Part shown: positions 1-8,000 of the stretch, piece by piece | Layout: the number at the start of each line of letters is the position of its first letter | Numbering within the stretch: the stretch's first letter is position 1 | NCBI GenBank assembly: GCA_026393985.1 | Contig: JAPKZB010000056.1 | Coordinates: 1 to 64,000 of the forward strand | DNA from: Acidobacteriota bacterium | GTDB lineage: Bacteria; Acidobacteriota; Terriglobia; Bryobacterales; Bryobacteraceae | Reading direction: 5' to 3' | DNA length: 64,000 nucleotides | Translations under genes and position numbers: made by a program | The notes under the pieces: model-generated | Databases searched by the model: none | Seen by the model: only the letters and a program-made list of their open reading frames with translations | What the model was told of the DNA's origin: nothing

Positions 1-89
1 CCCGTGGATCCGGATAGAACCACCGCAGACAATTCCGGCAGGGGCGCTTCCGCAGTCGGGGCATCCCCTTTTTATCGGCTTGCTATCGG

Positions 90-944
90 GTGGTCAACTT
101 TTCGTTGGTAGGGGCGGTCAACTTTTCGTTAGCGCCGAAGGGCCTTGAGAATTACCACCGCCAACTGCACAGCGAGCTGCTTCGCTACATCTATACGCCC
201 TATGTCCGCCAACTGCTTCGCTTTGCACAACAGCGCTGGTCGGAAGCGGCTATTCGCCGCCGGTTGCAGGATGTTTCCGCTCGCCTTTGCACCCTCGAGA
301 CCAAAGCCCTTCAGGTTGGTTCGGATCTAACGGCCTTACTCGAAGAGCAGAAAACGGTAGTCCTTCTTCGCCAGCAATTGGCCATTCTGACCGAAGACGA
401 CGAACAGACCACTGCCCGAATTCGTTTCGTTTCAACCTCCGCGGCCGACGTCGCCGCCGCCGAACGGCTGGAGGCTCTGAAATACTTGAATCAGCTTTTG
501 GCCAGCAAGCAAGCTACGGCCGAGCAGTTTCGAAAGCTAGCCACGCAACTGATCAGCGAGTTGACCCTGGCCAGTCAGAATCTCCGCAGCACCACGCATG
601 CCGCCGCCGAACGCCTCATCGCCATCGAACAAGTCAAGCATCTACTGGCTCAAGAGCAAGCAAAGATGGACGAGTTGCGCCGCAACATCGTGGTTCTGGA
701 ACAGGATCTCGCCCGGGTCCAATCGGAGCAGAAAACGGCCCTAACCGAGGCTGCCAACCGGGTGGCCGAGTTCACGATGGCCAATGACTCACTGGCTACC
801 GTCCAGGCCTGTATCCAACAACTCCGGCAATCTTCCGCTCAGCTCGCAGGCGACATCGCTGCGGCCAACCTCCGCCGAGCCGAAGCCGAGCCTGCCGCCG
901 TCGAGCGTCCTACCGCCCTCGAACAGAACCATCCGCTCCTTTAG
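90..944 (+). CDS. Coiled-coil protein, probably truncated at its N-terminus by the IS end
   Basis: The frame is open for 284 codons from a GTG at 90, but its first ~14 residues (VNFSLVGAVNFSL) are just the translation of the 15-bp direct repeats. The native start is therefore probably lost or lies further right. From about residue 40 the protein is a long helical, heptad-rich stretch full of Leu, Glu, Gln, Arg and Ala with no Cys pairs, membrane segment or catalytic motif, consistent with a coiled coil. I do not recognise a family. It may be the C-terminal remnant of a larger structural protein cut by the insertion. No Shine-Dalgarno precedes the GTG. Confidence 0.5.
   Translation: MVNFSLVGAVNFSLAPKGLENYHRQLHSELLRYIYTPYVRQLLRFAQQRWSEAAIRRRLQDVSARLCTLETKALQVGSDLTALLEEQKTVVLLRQQLAILTEDDEQTTARIRFVSTSAADVAAAERLEALKYLNQLLASKQATAEQFRKLATQLISELTLASQNLRSTTHAAAERLIAIEQVKHLLAQEQAKMDELRRNIVVLEQDLARVQSEQKTALTEAANRVAEFTMANDSLATVQACIQQLRQSSAQLAGDIAAANLRRAEAEPAAVERPTALEQNHPLL
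92..130. repeat. Paired 15-bp direct repeat, probable IS21-family end
   Basis: The 15-mer GGTCAACTTTTCGTT occurs exactly at 92-106 and again at 116-130, a 24-bp period. Multiple short direct repeats of the type 'tGGTCAantTTn' inside the ends are characteristic of IS21-family elements, so I read this as the terminal part of an element whose istA/istB genes lie left of the window. No transposase is visible here. Bases 1-91 hold no convincing gene. The family assignment is inference from repeat style only. Confidence 0.45.
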
Positions 945-945
945 A

Positions 946-985
946 TAGAAGGCGGAAGGCACCGCTAGAAGGCGGAAGGCACTGC
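946..985. repeat. Two tandem copies of a 20-bp unit
   Basis: The unit TAGAAGGCGGAAGGCACYGC is present twice head to tail (946-965 and 966-985), the copies differing only at C963/T983. It starts 2 bases after the stop codon of the coiled-coil gene. It may be a slippage duplication or scar. No coding role is apparent. Confidence 0.8.
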
Positions 986-1041
986 CCAACTACGGTTCCC
1001 GCAAATCCCAAAGTTGCTGATACCGTGAGAATGGCTTTTGT

Positions 1042-2727
1042 TTAGTTGTCTCCTTTCAGGGCCAATGTATCGGTCTCAGCGCTAGGGGCTTTGTCTCCCC
1101 AAACGAGGCTATCGCCCCAGAGCAAGCTGTTGCCACCGGTCCGGGTGATGTCTCCCCAGACGACGCTGTCGCCCCAGAGAACACTGGAGCCGGCGAGGAG
1201 GCGGTTGCCCCAGATATGGCTCCAAGGGACGGTTGTATCCCCCCAGAGAAGACTCTGACCGGTGGAAGTGGTGTTCACGATCTCCACCTTGCGGGAGGTT
1301 GGGTTGTAGCGTGCCGAGGGCGAGGCCGCTGAGCGGGTGGGTTTTTCGGTATTGTTCAGCGCCGCCGTGATATCCAGATATCCGGCGCCGACGGCGAAGA
1401 TATCGTTCTGGATGTTGTACTGGGTGTTGGTGGCGGCGTCGGTGGAGGTACTGTTGCTGGCAAATGCCTTCGTGGCGGTCTTCATCAGGCGGTACTTGAC
1501 CTGGTTGGGCGTCAGAGAGCTGTCTTTGTGGAGCAGCACAGCAGCAGCGCCGGAGACGACGGGGGCGGCCATGCTGGTTCCGCTCATCCAGTAATACTGG
1601 TCGCTCCACTGGTTCGGGCCGTTCTGGATGTAAAAGTTCATGTTGACGCTGTTGTCCATGTAGGAGTTGCGCATCCGGCCGTCGACTGCTTGAGCCGCAA
1701 CGATCCGGTTCCCCGGGGCGACGAGGTCCGGTTTGACAATGCGATCGAGCAGAGTCGGCCCTTTCGAACTGTAGGAGGTGATCTCATCATCGGACCGGGT
1801 AGCTGTCCCCTTGGTGCGCATGGCGCCGACGGTGATGACGAAGGGGGAGTTGCCCGGCGAGGAGATGGTGCCGTATCCGCGGGTGCCGGCGGAGTTATTG
1901 CGGCCCTCGTTGCCGGCGGAGACCACGACGACAATGTTGGCATCCCAGGCACGCCTTACGGCCTGGCAGAGCGGATCGTTGACGTAGCTTTGCCGCACCG
2001 GCTTGCCGAGCGAGAGATTCATGACGCGGATGTTGAATTGATTCTTCAGCTGAATCGTCCGGTCGATAGCAGCGATCACGTCGCTCTCACGGCCCTGGCC
2101 CCAGCGATCGAGGACGGTCATGTTGATGAAGTGAACGCCGGGGGCGATGCCGCGGAAGGACTTGGTGAAGTTGCCGGGATTGAATCCGCGCCCGCCGATG
2201 ATACCGGCAATGTGGGTCCCATGTCCGTAGGTATCCTGCTGGACATATTCCGGGGTGAAGATTTGTGAATAGCGGATGCGGGAGTTCCCGTTCTGGTCAT
2301 TCAGGTCCGTATGGTTGCTCATGCCGCTGTCAAGCACGGCGACACCGACTCCGGCTCCGGTCCAGGGAAGATTGTTGACATTGTCCCCATTAAAAACGGC
2401 CGGCGTGACGTCAAACATCGTTTTTTCGAGCGTGGCTTCTTCGCTGATGGCGGCGACGCCGGGCAGGGCGCGGACGGCGTCGAGTTGGCCGGGGTCCATG
2501 GTGAAGGAGGCGCCCGAGATGATGGGGAGTTCGCGGTAGAGGCTGGCGTGCGCGGTCTTTTGAACAGCGGCGATGCCGGCCTGGAGATTGTGATCCGGAT
2601 GGAATTGGACGATGTAGGAGAGTTGCCGATGGGGACGCGTCGCGGAAGACGAGGCCAAAAAGGGGATAGCCAGCGTAGCCAAAGCGGCAAGCGATCCCGC
2701 GAGAACAGGGCGAGTAAGTTTTGACAT
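1042..2727 (-). CDS. Secreted subtilisin-like serine protease (S8) with C-terminal WGD repeats
   Basis: Subtilase-family endopeptidase, 561 aa from the ATG at 2727. This start gives a classical signal peptide (MSKLTR, then a hydrophobic run to about residue 28); an in-frame ATG at 2787 would add 20 unlikely residues. Residues ~37-105 look like an I9-type propeptide. The catalytic triad is visible: Asp133 in VAVLDSG, His169 in HGTHIAG, Ser385 in SGTSMAAP, with the oxyanion Asn in SAGNEG. Residues 491-545 contain five WGD tripeptides plus one WGN, in units such as SLLWGDSLVWGD; this tail is not needed for catalysis and may aid surface retention or binding. A TATCTT box lies 8 nt before the start. 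Likely exported and used for extracellular proteolysis. Confidence 0.93.
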   Translation of the reverse strand: MSKLTRPVLAGSLAALATLAIPFLASSSATRPHRQLSYIVQFHPDHNLQAGIAAVQKTAHASLYRELPIISGASFTMDPGQLDAVRALPGVAAISEEATLEKTMFDVTPAVFNGDNVNNLPWTGAGVGVAVLDSGMSNHTDLNDQNGNSRIRYSQIFTPEYVQQDTYGHGTHIAGIIGGRGFNPGNFTKSFRGIAPGVHFINMTVLDRWGQGRESDVIAAIDRTIQLKNQFNIRVMNLSLGKPVRQSYVNDPLCQAVRRAWDANIVVVVSAGNEGRNNSAGTRGYGTISSPGNSPFVITVGAMRTKGTATRSDDEITSYSSKGPTLLDRIVKPDLVAPGNRIVAAQAVDGRMRNSYMDNSVNMNFYIQNGPNQWSDQYYWMSGTSMAAPVVSGAAAVLLHKDSSLTPNQVKYRLMKTATKAFASNSTSTDAATNTQYNIQNDIFAVGAGYLDITAALNNTEKPTRSAASPSARYNPTSRKVEIVNTTSTGQSLLWGDTTVPWSHIWGNRLLAGSSVLWGDSVVWGDITRTGGNSLLWGDSLVWGDKAPSAETDTLALKGDN

Positions 2728-2859
2728 GGGCTTGTAAGATAAAAGCAAGGGCCGCGCGCGGATTTCGCACTGGAACGAGTTACTCATTTTCGAGTACTAT
2801 CCCCGCACCTATAGACTCCCTATTCCCAGGCGGCCGGCGGCGGCGAGGCGGCGGGGCGG

Positions 2860-2872
2860 TACAATATCCGGG
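2860..2872 (+). promoter_or_regulatory. -10 box abutting the glycosyltransferase start (leaderless candidate)
   Basis: TACAAT at 2860-2865 is separated by 7 nt from the ATG at 2873. There is no Shine-Dalgarno and no -35-like element 17 nt upstream, so transcription would begin at or beside the start codon. Confidence 0.55.
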
Positions 2873-4447
2873 ATGCTCCGTTTGCGCGCCATCTGTTTGA
2901 TTTCGCTTGGTTTGCTACCCGGCGCCTGGTTTGCCTGGCAGGCGCGGGAGATGCCCGCGGCCGGTTACTACCACGATGACGGCCTTTACTACGTAGGCGC
3001 GCAAGCGCTGGCGCAGACGGGGGAGTACCGGATTACGAGCCTGCCGGAGCAGCCTTACCAGACCAAGTACCCGCCGCTGTGGCCGCTGGTCCTTTCGCTG
3101 GCCTGGCAGATCGAACCGCGGTACCCGGAGAATCTACCGTGGGCGATGGTACTGGCCTGGATGTGGCTGCCGGTGACGCTGTGGGCCTACCGGGCGTGGC
3201 TGCGGCAGGCGGGGGCGGAGGAGACGGCGGGGTGGGTGCTGCCGGGGTTGTGGGCGTTGAATCCGTACGTGATTCTATTCAGCACGACACTGCTTTCTGA
3301 AATGGTGTTTACGGCGCTGCTGCTGGGGACCTTGCTGCTGCTGCGGCGGGAGGAGGCGCGATGGGCGGCGGCGGCCGGGTTGGTGGCGGGGCTTGCGTTT
3401 CTGACCCGTTCGGCGGGGATTGCGCTGCTGCCGGCGCTGGTGGGGTGGCTGTTCCTGCGGGGAGAGTTCCGGCGGGCCGGGGCGTTTGGGGCGGTGTTTG
3501 TTCCGCTGGCGGCGGGGTGGTTCTGGTGGGCGGGCGCGCACCGGCCGGCGGGGACGGACGAGATTACCCTGTACTACACCAATTACTTCGGCTACCACAT
3601 GCTGGTATTTGCCTGGCAGGAGTTTCCGCTCTACGTGTGGCGCAATGTGGACGGGTTGGTGAACGGACTGGGTGCGCTGCTGCTGCCGGCGACGACGACA
3701 TTGATCGTAGAAAAAGTGCTGGCGGTGACGCTGGGGGTGGCGGGCATCCACGGGGTGGTGCGGCGGGTGCGGCGGGAGCCGGCGGGCCTGGTGGCACCCT
3801 ATGCTTACTTCTGCCTGCTCTACGGCCTCATGCTGGTGGTCTGGCACTTTCCGCCGAACGAACGGTTTGTGCTGCCGATGGGGCCGTTGTGGCTGCTGGG
3901 CATCTACACGGAGTTCACGCACGTGGGCGGGGTGGTGGGGAAGGCGTTCCGGAACCCGGACCGGGGGCAGCGGGTGGCGGGCGGGGTGCTGGTGGGGGTG
4001 ATGGTGCTGGTGGCGGCGTGGTGTGGATGGCGGCAGGTGGAATTGCTGGTTGACGGCATGCCCGCGACGCTAGCCGACCATCGGCGGCGGTTTGACGATA
4101 CGGCGGCGACGATGACTTATATCCGCGAGAAACTGCCGGCCGAGGCGACGGTGCTGGCGGAGATGGATCCGACGGTGTACCTGCGCACCAACCGGCGAGG
4201 CGCGCGCAACATTGTAACGACGATCCACTGGTATCACAACGACGATGCCGGCATGGAGCGCGACTACGCCAACGCGGCCGACTACTGCAAGCGGCGGGGA
4301 ATTGGTTATATTCTGCTGAACCGGTGGGACTATGCGCGGGATCTTTCGCCGGCGGCGCACGAGGCGATTCAGCGGCGGCTGGCGGCGGACGGGCGGCTGG
4401 AGTTGGTGTTCTCGTCCGGGCCGGCGGCGCTATACCGCGTGCGGTGA
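2873..4447 (+). CDS. ArnT/PMT-like (GT39-type) membrane glycosyltransferase
   Basis: Integral membrane protein of 524 aa with about ten hydrophobic helices and an acidic pair in the first periplasmic loop (YYHDDGLYY, Asp35-Asp36), followed by a YPPLWP motif. This is the layout of GT-C enzymes that use polyprenyl-phosphate-linked sugars to glycosylate lipids or proteins at the outer face of the inner membrane. The C-terminal ~90 residues are soluble and end in ALYRVR, as in many dolichyl-phosphate-mannose-like family members. The donor and acceptor cannot be read from sequence. Its 3' end overlaps the convergent oxidoreductase gene by 18 bp. Confidence 0.8.
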   Translation: MLRLRAICLISLGLLPGAWFAWQAREMPAAGYYHDDGLYYVGAQALAQTGEYRITSLPEQPYQTKYPPLWPLVLSLAWQIEPRYPENLPWAMVLAWMWLPVTLWAYRAWLRQAGAEETAGWVLPGLWALNPYVILFSTTLLSEMVFTALLLGTLLLLRREEARWAAAAGLVAGLAFLTRSAGIALLPALVGWLFLRGEFRRAGAFGAVFVPLAAGWFWWAGAHRPAGTDEITLYYTNYFGYHMLVFAWQEFPLYVWRNVDGLVNGLGALLLPATTTLIVEKVLAVTLGVAGIHGVVRRVRREPAGLVAPYAYFCLLYGLMLVVWHFPPNERFVLPMGPLWLLGIYTEFTHVGGVVGKAFRNPDRGQRVAGGVLVGVMVLVAAWCGWRQVELLVDGMPATLADHRRRFDDTAATMTYIREKLPAEATVLAEMDPTVYLRTNRRGARNIVTTIHWYHNDDAGMERDYANAADYCKRRGIGYILLNRWDYARDLSPAAHEAIQRRLAADGRLELVFSSGPAALYRVR

Positions 4448-5743
4448 CCCGGATTTGGCGACGGCCAGTTCGACGCCTTTGGTGCAGACGTAGTATTTGG
4501 CGAGCATATTGGGGTTCTCCCAGGCGGGGAGAGCCTGGGGTTGGTCGAGATAGGTGAAGAACTGGCGGGTGACCTCGGCGAAGTGGGCTTCGTGGCCGAC
4601 GCGGTGGTGGTCCGGGATGGTGAGGAGGAGTTCGGAGCCGCGGTCTTCGAGGCCGACGCCGTCGAAGGTGGGCTGGAGTTCGGCGAGTTTAGCGGCGAGG
4701 GCGGCGCGGACGGCGGGGTAGAGCGCGGGGCTATTGGGGACGACGTAGACTTCGGGGCGGTAGTTCTCGGCGGCGCCCTGGCGGACTTCAATGCTGGCCT
4801 GGGAGCCGCGGAAGATGGCTTTGTGGGTATCGCTCACGCCTTCGAGATCCCAGCGGACGTCCATCTGGACGTGGATGCCGCGGAGGGTGTAGGAGACGAA
4901 GTTGTTGCCGAAGTAGTCGAAGTTGCGGTCGCGGAGGTAACCGGCGAGCGAGGCGGGGACGGGGGCGCCGCCGGTGACGCGGCTCCACTGTTCGGGGTTG
5001 AGGACGGTGGGCCAGCGGCGGGCGTCGAGGAGGGCGATGTCGGTGCGGTAGTCGATGGCGAGATCGGGGAAGGCGATCCATTGGGCGAGGTCGACAAGGT
5101 GGGTGCCGACGTCGGAGAGGGCTTCGCCCTGCTCTTCGATGTCGAAGAAGGCGAGGGGGCGGAGCATGGGGACGCCGGCGACGGTTTTGAGCAGGCGGTG
5201 CATGCTGTCCATGTAGATGGCGGGGTGGGCGGGGTCGCCGGGGAGGAGGTGGCCGAAGACGGAGGGGGCGTTGACGAGAGCGCGGTGGAGCATGGAGGTG
5301 ACCTCGTAGCGCTCGGTCATGATGTCGTAGGCGATGACGTTTTGGCGGGCGGCCTCGTCGAGGGAGTGGGCGAGGCGGGGGAGGTCGGCCGAACGGAGGA
5401 TCCAGGGTTTGTCGGCGAGGACGTGGAAGCCATGGGCGACGGACTGTTCGATGCTTTCGATTTTCGAGCGATTGCGGCCGGAGAGGACAACGACGTTGCC
5501 GGCGACCTCGTCGCGGAGCAGGCGGGCGAGGGAGCCGGGTCCGGCATGGACGTCGAGTTCCCAGGAGGTGGGGTTTTCGGGGCGCTGATTGAAGCGGGCG
5601 ACGCGGGCGAGGTGGTCGGTGAGATCGAGACCGAGGGGGGCGTAGACCTTAGCGACGGGGGAGACGCCGGCGTACATCTCTTTTTGGACGAGGGCGGCGT
5701 GGAAGTGGGCGGGATCGAGGGTGATGAGCTGGCGAACAGGCAT
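4430..5743 (-). CDS. Gfo/Idh/MocA-type oxidoreductase
   Basis: A 437-aa protein resembling the putative-oxidoreductase branch with a dedicated C-terminal domain. An N-terminal Rossmann-type half contains the ADKPW segment (counterpart of the family EKP Lys motif), followed by SDVGTHLVDLAQW, which corresponds to the family GxHxxD substrate-side motif. The extreme N-terminus (ITLDPAHFHAALV) replaces the usual GxGxxG with a divergent loop, so cofactor use is less certain. Likely substrate is a sugar or inositol derivative. It directly follows the HNH gene (stop TGA at 5744-5746, ATG at 5743). A CACAAT box sits 8 nt before the ATG and there is no clear Shine-Dalgarno. Confidence 0.8.
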   Translation of the reverse strand: MPVRQLITLDPAHFHAALVQKEMYAGVSPVAKVYAPLGLDLTDHLARVARFNQRPENPTSWELDVHAGPGSLARLLRDEVAGNVVVLSGRNRSKIESIEQSVAHGFHVLADKPWILRSADLPRLAHSLDEAARQNVIAYDIMTERYEVTSMLHRALVNAPSVFGHLLPGDPAHPAIYMDSMHRLLKTVAGVPMLRPLAFFDIEEQGEALSDVGTHLVDLAQWIAFPDLAIDYRTDIALLDARRWPTVLNPEQWSRVTGGAPVPASLAGYLRDRNFDYFGNNFVSYTLRGIHVQMDVRWDLEGVSDTHKAIFRGSQASIEVRQGAAENYRPEVYVVPNSPALYPAVRAALAAKLAELQPTFDGVGLEDRGSELLLTIPDHHRVGHEAHFAEVTRQFFTYLDQPQALPAWENPNMLAKYYVCTKGVELAVAKSGSPHAV

Positions 5744-6103
5744 TCAACACGATTGTGGCATAGGGGTAGCGAGGGCGGAGCGGAGTTGGGAGTAGCGGAG
5801 GAGGAAGGCGGCTTCCGGCAGGCGTTTGCGGCGGAGCCAGGCGGTGACCTCTTCGTTGCACTTGCTGGTATTGCAGGAGGCGCAGGCGGGGACGATGTTG
5901 TCGAGGGTATAGCGGCCGCCGCGGGAGAGGGCAAGAACGCAGTCGCGCTGGAGGGGGATGCCGGTGGCGCCGCAGTAGGCGCAGCCGCCCCAGGCTTGTT
6001 GGAGGGCGGCCCATTGTTCGGGGCTAAGATCGTGTTCGACGCGCTGCATGCGGCGTTGGCGGCGGCGGGCGGCGCGGGCGCGGCGGGTGCGGCTGGGCGG
6101 CAT
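5744..6103 (-). CDS. Small HNH-fold protein, catalytic His replaced
   Basis: A 119-aa protein with a very basic N-terminus (PPSRTRRARAARRRQRR), then the zinc-site cysteines CAYC (41-44) and CASC (74-77), and an HNH beta-beta-alpha core. In typical HNH nucleases the core reads DHxxPLSRGG; here it is RDCVLALSRGG, so the first His (general base) is Cys and the Pro is Ala, while the following DNIVPACASCN is intact. It may be inactive as a nuclease, or act as a DNA-binding or structural protein. Start ATG at 6103; an in-frame ATG at 6139 would add 12 residues. It lies head to head with the ankyrin gene and immediately upstream of the oxidoreductase. Confidence 0.75.
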   Translation of the reverse strand: MPPSRTRRARAARRRQRRMQRVEHDLSPEQWAALQQAWGGCAYCGATGIPLQRDCVLALSRGGRYTLDNIVPACASCNTSKCNEEVTAWLRRKRLPEAAFLLRYSQLRSALATPMPQSC

Positions 6104-6142
6104 GTTTCGGGGGAGCTGACTCCATGATACTAGCGGCATGAT

Positions 6143-6154
6143 GATAATAGCGGC
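6143..6154 (+). promoter_or_regulatory. -10 box abutting the ankyrin-protein start (leaderless candidate)
   Basis: GATAAT at 6143-6148 lies 6 nt before the ATG at 6155. No Shine-Dalgarno is present. The region between the divergent HNH gene and this gene is only about 50 bp. Confidence 0.5.
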
Positions 6155-6886
6155 ATGGAGATTACGGCGGACGGCGCGCGGGGACAGGAGTTGAAGCGGG
6201 TGATTGCGGGCGGGGAGGTGGAGGCGCTGCGGGCGATGCTGGACGCCGAGCCCGCGTTGGCGCGGGCCCGGGTGGTGGGTCCGGGGCGGGAGCGGCGGAC
6301 GCTGCTGCACGTGGCGACGGACTGGCCGGGCCATTTTCCGCGGGTGGCGGAGACGATTGCGCTGCTGATGGAGCGAGGGGCGGACGCCGATGCGCCGATG
6401 GAGGGGGGCAACGCGCCGGAGCGGCCGCTGCACGGGGCGGCGAGCAGCAACGACGTGGCGGCGATTGATGCGCTGCTCGATGGCGGGGCGGCGATGGAGA
6501 GTCCGGGGGCGATTTTCACGAACGGCACGGCGATGTCGGACGCGGTGATTTTCGCGCAGTGGGCAGCGGCGCGGCGGCTGCTTGCGCGGGGGGCGCAGAC
6601 GACATTTACCGAGGCGGCGGGCCTGGGGCAGATGGACCGGCTGCGGGCGCGGTGGGCGGAGGATCCGGCGCCGGGGGTGGAGATGCTGACGGCGGCGCTG
6701 TGGCACGCCTGCCGGGGCGGGCAGGAGGAGGCGGCGCGGTTTCTCGTCGAGCGGGGGGCGAACTTGCACTGGGTGGGTTGGGACGGGATTACGCCGCTTG
6801 ACGGGGCGGTGCAGAGCGGGAACCGGGAGTTGATGGCGTGGCTGCTCGAGCGGGGGGCGCGGCATGGGCGGGGAGGTAGGAGTTGA
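6155..6886 (+). CDS. Ankyrin-repeat protein
   Basis: A 243-aa soluble protein of degenerate ankyrin units. Recognisable pieces are RRTLLHVATDW, LLMERGADADAPM, RPLHGAASSNDVAAIDALLDGGA, ARRLLARGAQT, ARFLVERGANLHWVGWDGITPLDGAVQSGNRELMAWLLERGA. About five to six repeats of the helix-loop-helix type are present, covering nearly the whole chain, so it is probably a protein-interaction scaffold. No signal peptide is seen, implying a cytoplasmic location. The partner is unknown. It is followed 15 bp later by the alkaline phosphatase gene on the same strand. Confidence 0.85.
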   Translation: MEITADGARGQELKRVIAGGEVEALRAMLDAEPALARARVVGPGRERRTLLHVATDWPGHFPRVAETIALLMERGADADAPMEGGNAPERPLHGAASSNDVAAIDALLDGGAAMESPGAIFTNGTAMSDAVIFAQWAAARRLLARGAQTTFTEAAGLGQMDRLRARWAEDPAPGVEMLTAALWHACRGGQEEAARFLVERGANLHWVGWDGITPLDGAVQSGNRELMAWLLERGARHGRGGRS

Positions 6887-6901
6887 TAGGCTGATAGCTG
6901 C

Positions 6902-7993
6902 ATGAAGATCTGTTCTTTGTTTTTGTTGATGACGGGTTTGGCGGCGGCGGGGGAGCCGCGGGCGCGGAACGTGATTTTGTTTTTAGGCGACGCGGGGGGG
7001 ATTCCGACGCTGCACGCGGCGAGCTTGCACGGCTACGGAGCGCCGGGGAAGCTGTTTATTCAGCAGATGCCGCATATGGGCTTGTCGGAGACGTCGCCGG
7101 TGGGGGCGTGGGTATCGGATTCGGCGGCGGGGATGACGGCGATTGTGACGGGGCAGAAGACGAAGAACACGGTGATTTCGCAGTCGGCCGAGGCGGTGCC
7201 GGGCAAGGCGGACGGGGCGCCGCTGAAGACGATTCTGGAGTACGCCGAGGAGCGGGGCCTGTCGACGGGGGTGATTTCGAACATGTCGATGGCGGACGCG
7301 ACGCCGGCGGCCTGCTACGCGCACTGCAACCACCGGCGGAAGTTCGCCGAGATTGTGGCGCAGATTGCCAAGCCGCGGTTTGGCGACGGGGTGGACCTGG
7401 TGATTGGCGGGGGCCGGAAGGGAATTTTGGCGGCGACCGAGAGCGCGGGCTACGACCTGCGGAAGGCGCTGGGGGAGAAGGGCTACGCGTGGCATGACCG
7501 GCCGGAGGAGATTCCGGCGGGGGCGCGGCGCGTGGTGGCGCTGTTCGATGAACGGTTTGATCCGCTGCCGGTGGTGCGGCGGGCGATTGAGATTCTGTCG
7601 CGGAACCCGAAGGGATATTTCCTGATGGTGGAGTGGGACATGCACACCGATAAGCTGCGGCAGGGGCTGGACCAGGCGGTGACGATGGACAAGCTGGTGC
7701 GGCAGACGGCGGGGCAGGTGAACGGGCGGGATACGCTGCTGCTGTTCACGGCGGACCACTCATTTGATTTACGGGTGCGGGGCGGCAAGCCGGGCGAGGC
7801 GCTGCTGCCGGAAAAGCCGGCCGAGGACGGGGCGCGGACGGCGGTGCAGATGTTCAACACGCACACGGCCGAGGAGGTGCTGGTGGCGGCGATGGGGCCG
7901 GGGGCGGCGCGGGTGAAGGGTTATATGCCGAACACGCAGATCTTCCACATTCTGCTGGCGGCGTACGGCTGGAAAGAGACGGGTAAAAAGTAA
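6902..7993 (+). CDS. Secreted alkaline phosphatase
   Basis: Phosphomonoesterase of the PhoA superfamily, 363 aa. A short signal peptide (MKICSLFLLMTGLAAAG) is followed by NVILFLGDAGG (metal-binding Asp30) and VSDSAAGMTA, where Ser74 is the nucleophile. Later metal ligands appear in VEWDMHTDKLRQ and LLFTADHSFDL. The length is shorter than E. coli PhoA (about 470), typical of the compact bacterial branch. Likely periplasmic, releasing phosphate from organic esters. The start ATG follows the ankyrin gene closely; the upstream sequence GATAGCTGC contains no strong Shine-Dalgarno. Confidence 0.92.
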   Translation: MKICSLFLLMTGLAAAGEPRARNVILFLGDAGGIPTLHAASLHGYGAPGKLFIQQMPHMGLSETSPVGAWVSDSAAGMTAIVTGQKTKNTVISQSAEAVPGKADGAPLKTILEYAEERGLSTGVISNMSMADATPAACYAHCNHRRKFAEIVAQIAKPRFGDGVDLVIGGGRKGILAATESAGYDLRKALGEKGYAWHDRPEEIPAGARRVVALFDERFDPLPVVRRAIEILSRNPKGYFLMVEWDMHTDKLRQGLDQAVTMDKLVRQTAGQVNGRDTLLLFTADHSFDLRVRGGKPGEALLPEKPAEDGARTAVQMFNTHTAEEVLVAAMGPGAARVKGYMPNTQIFHILLAAYGWKETGKK

Positions 7994-8000
7994 GGCGCGG

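Noticed and set aside
1042-1260. CRISPR-like array in the repeated DNA of the protease tail
   Set aside because: The units are translated WGD repeats of uneven spacing within a coding frame and have no unique spacers.
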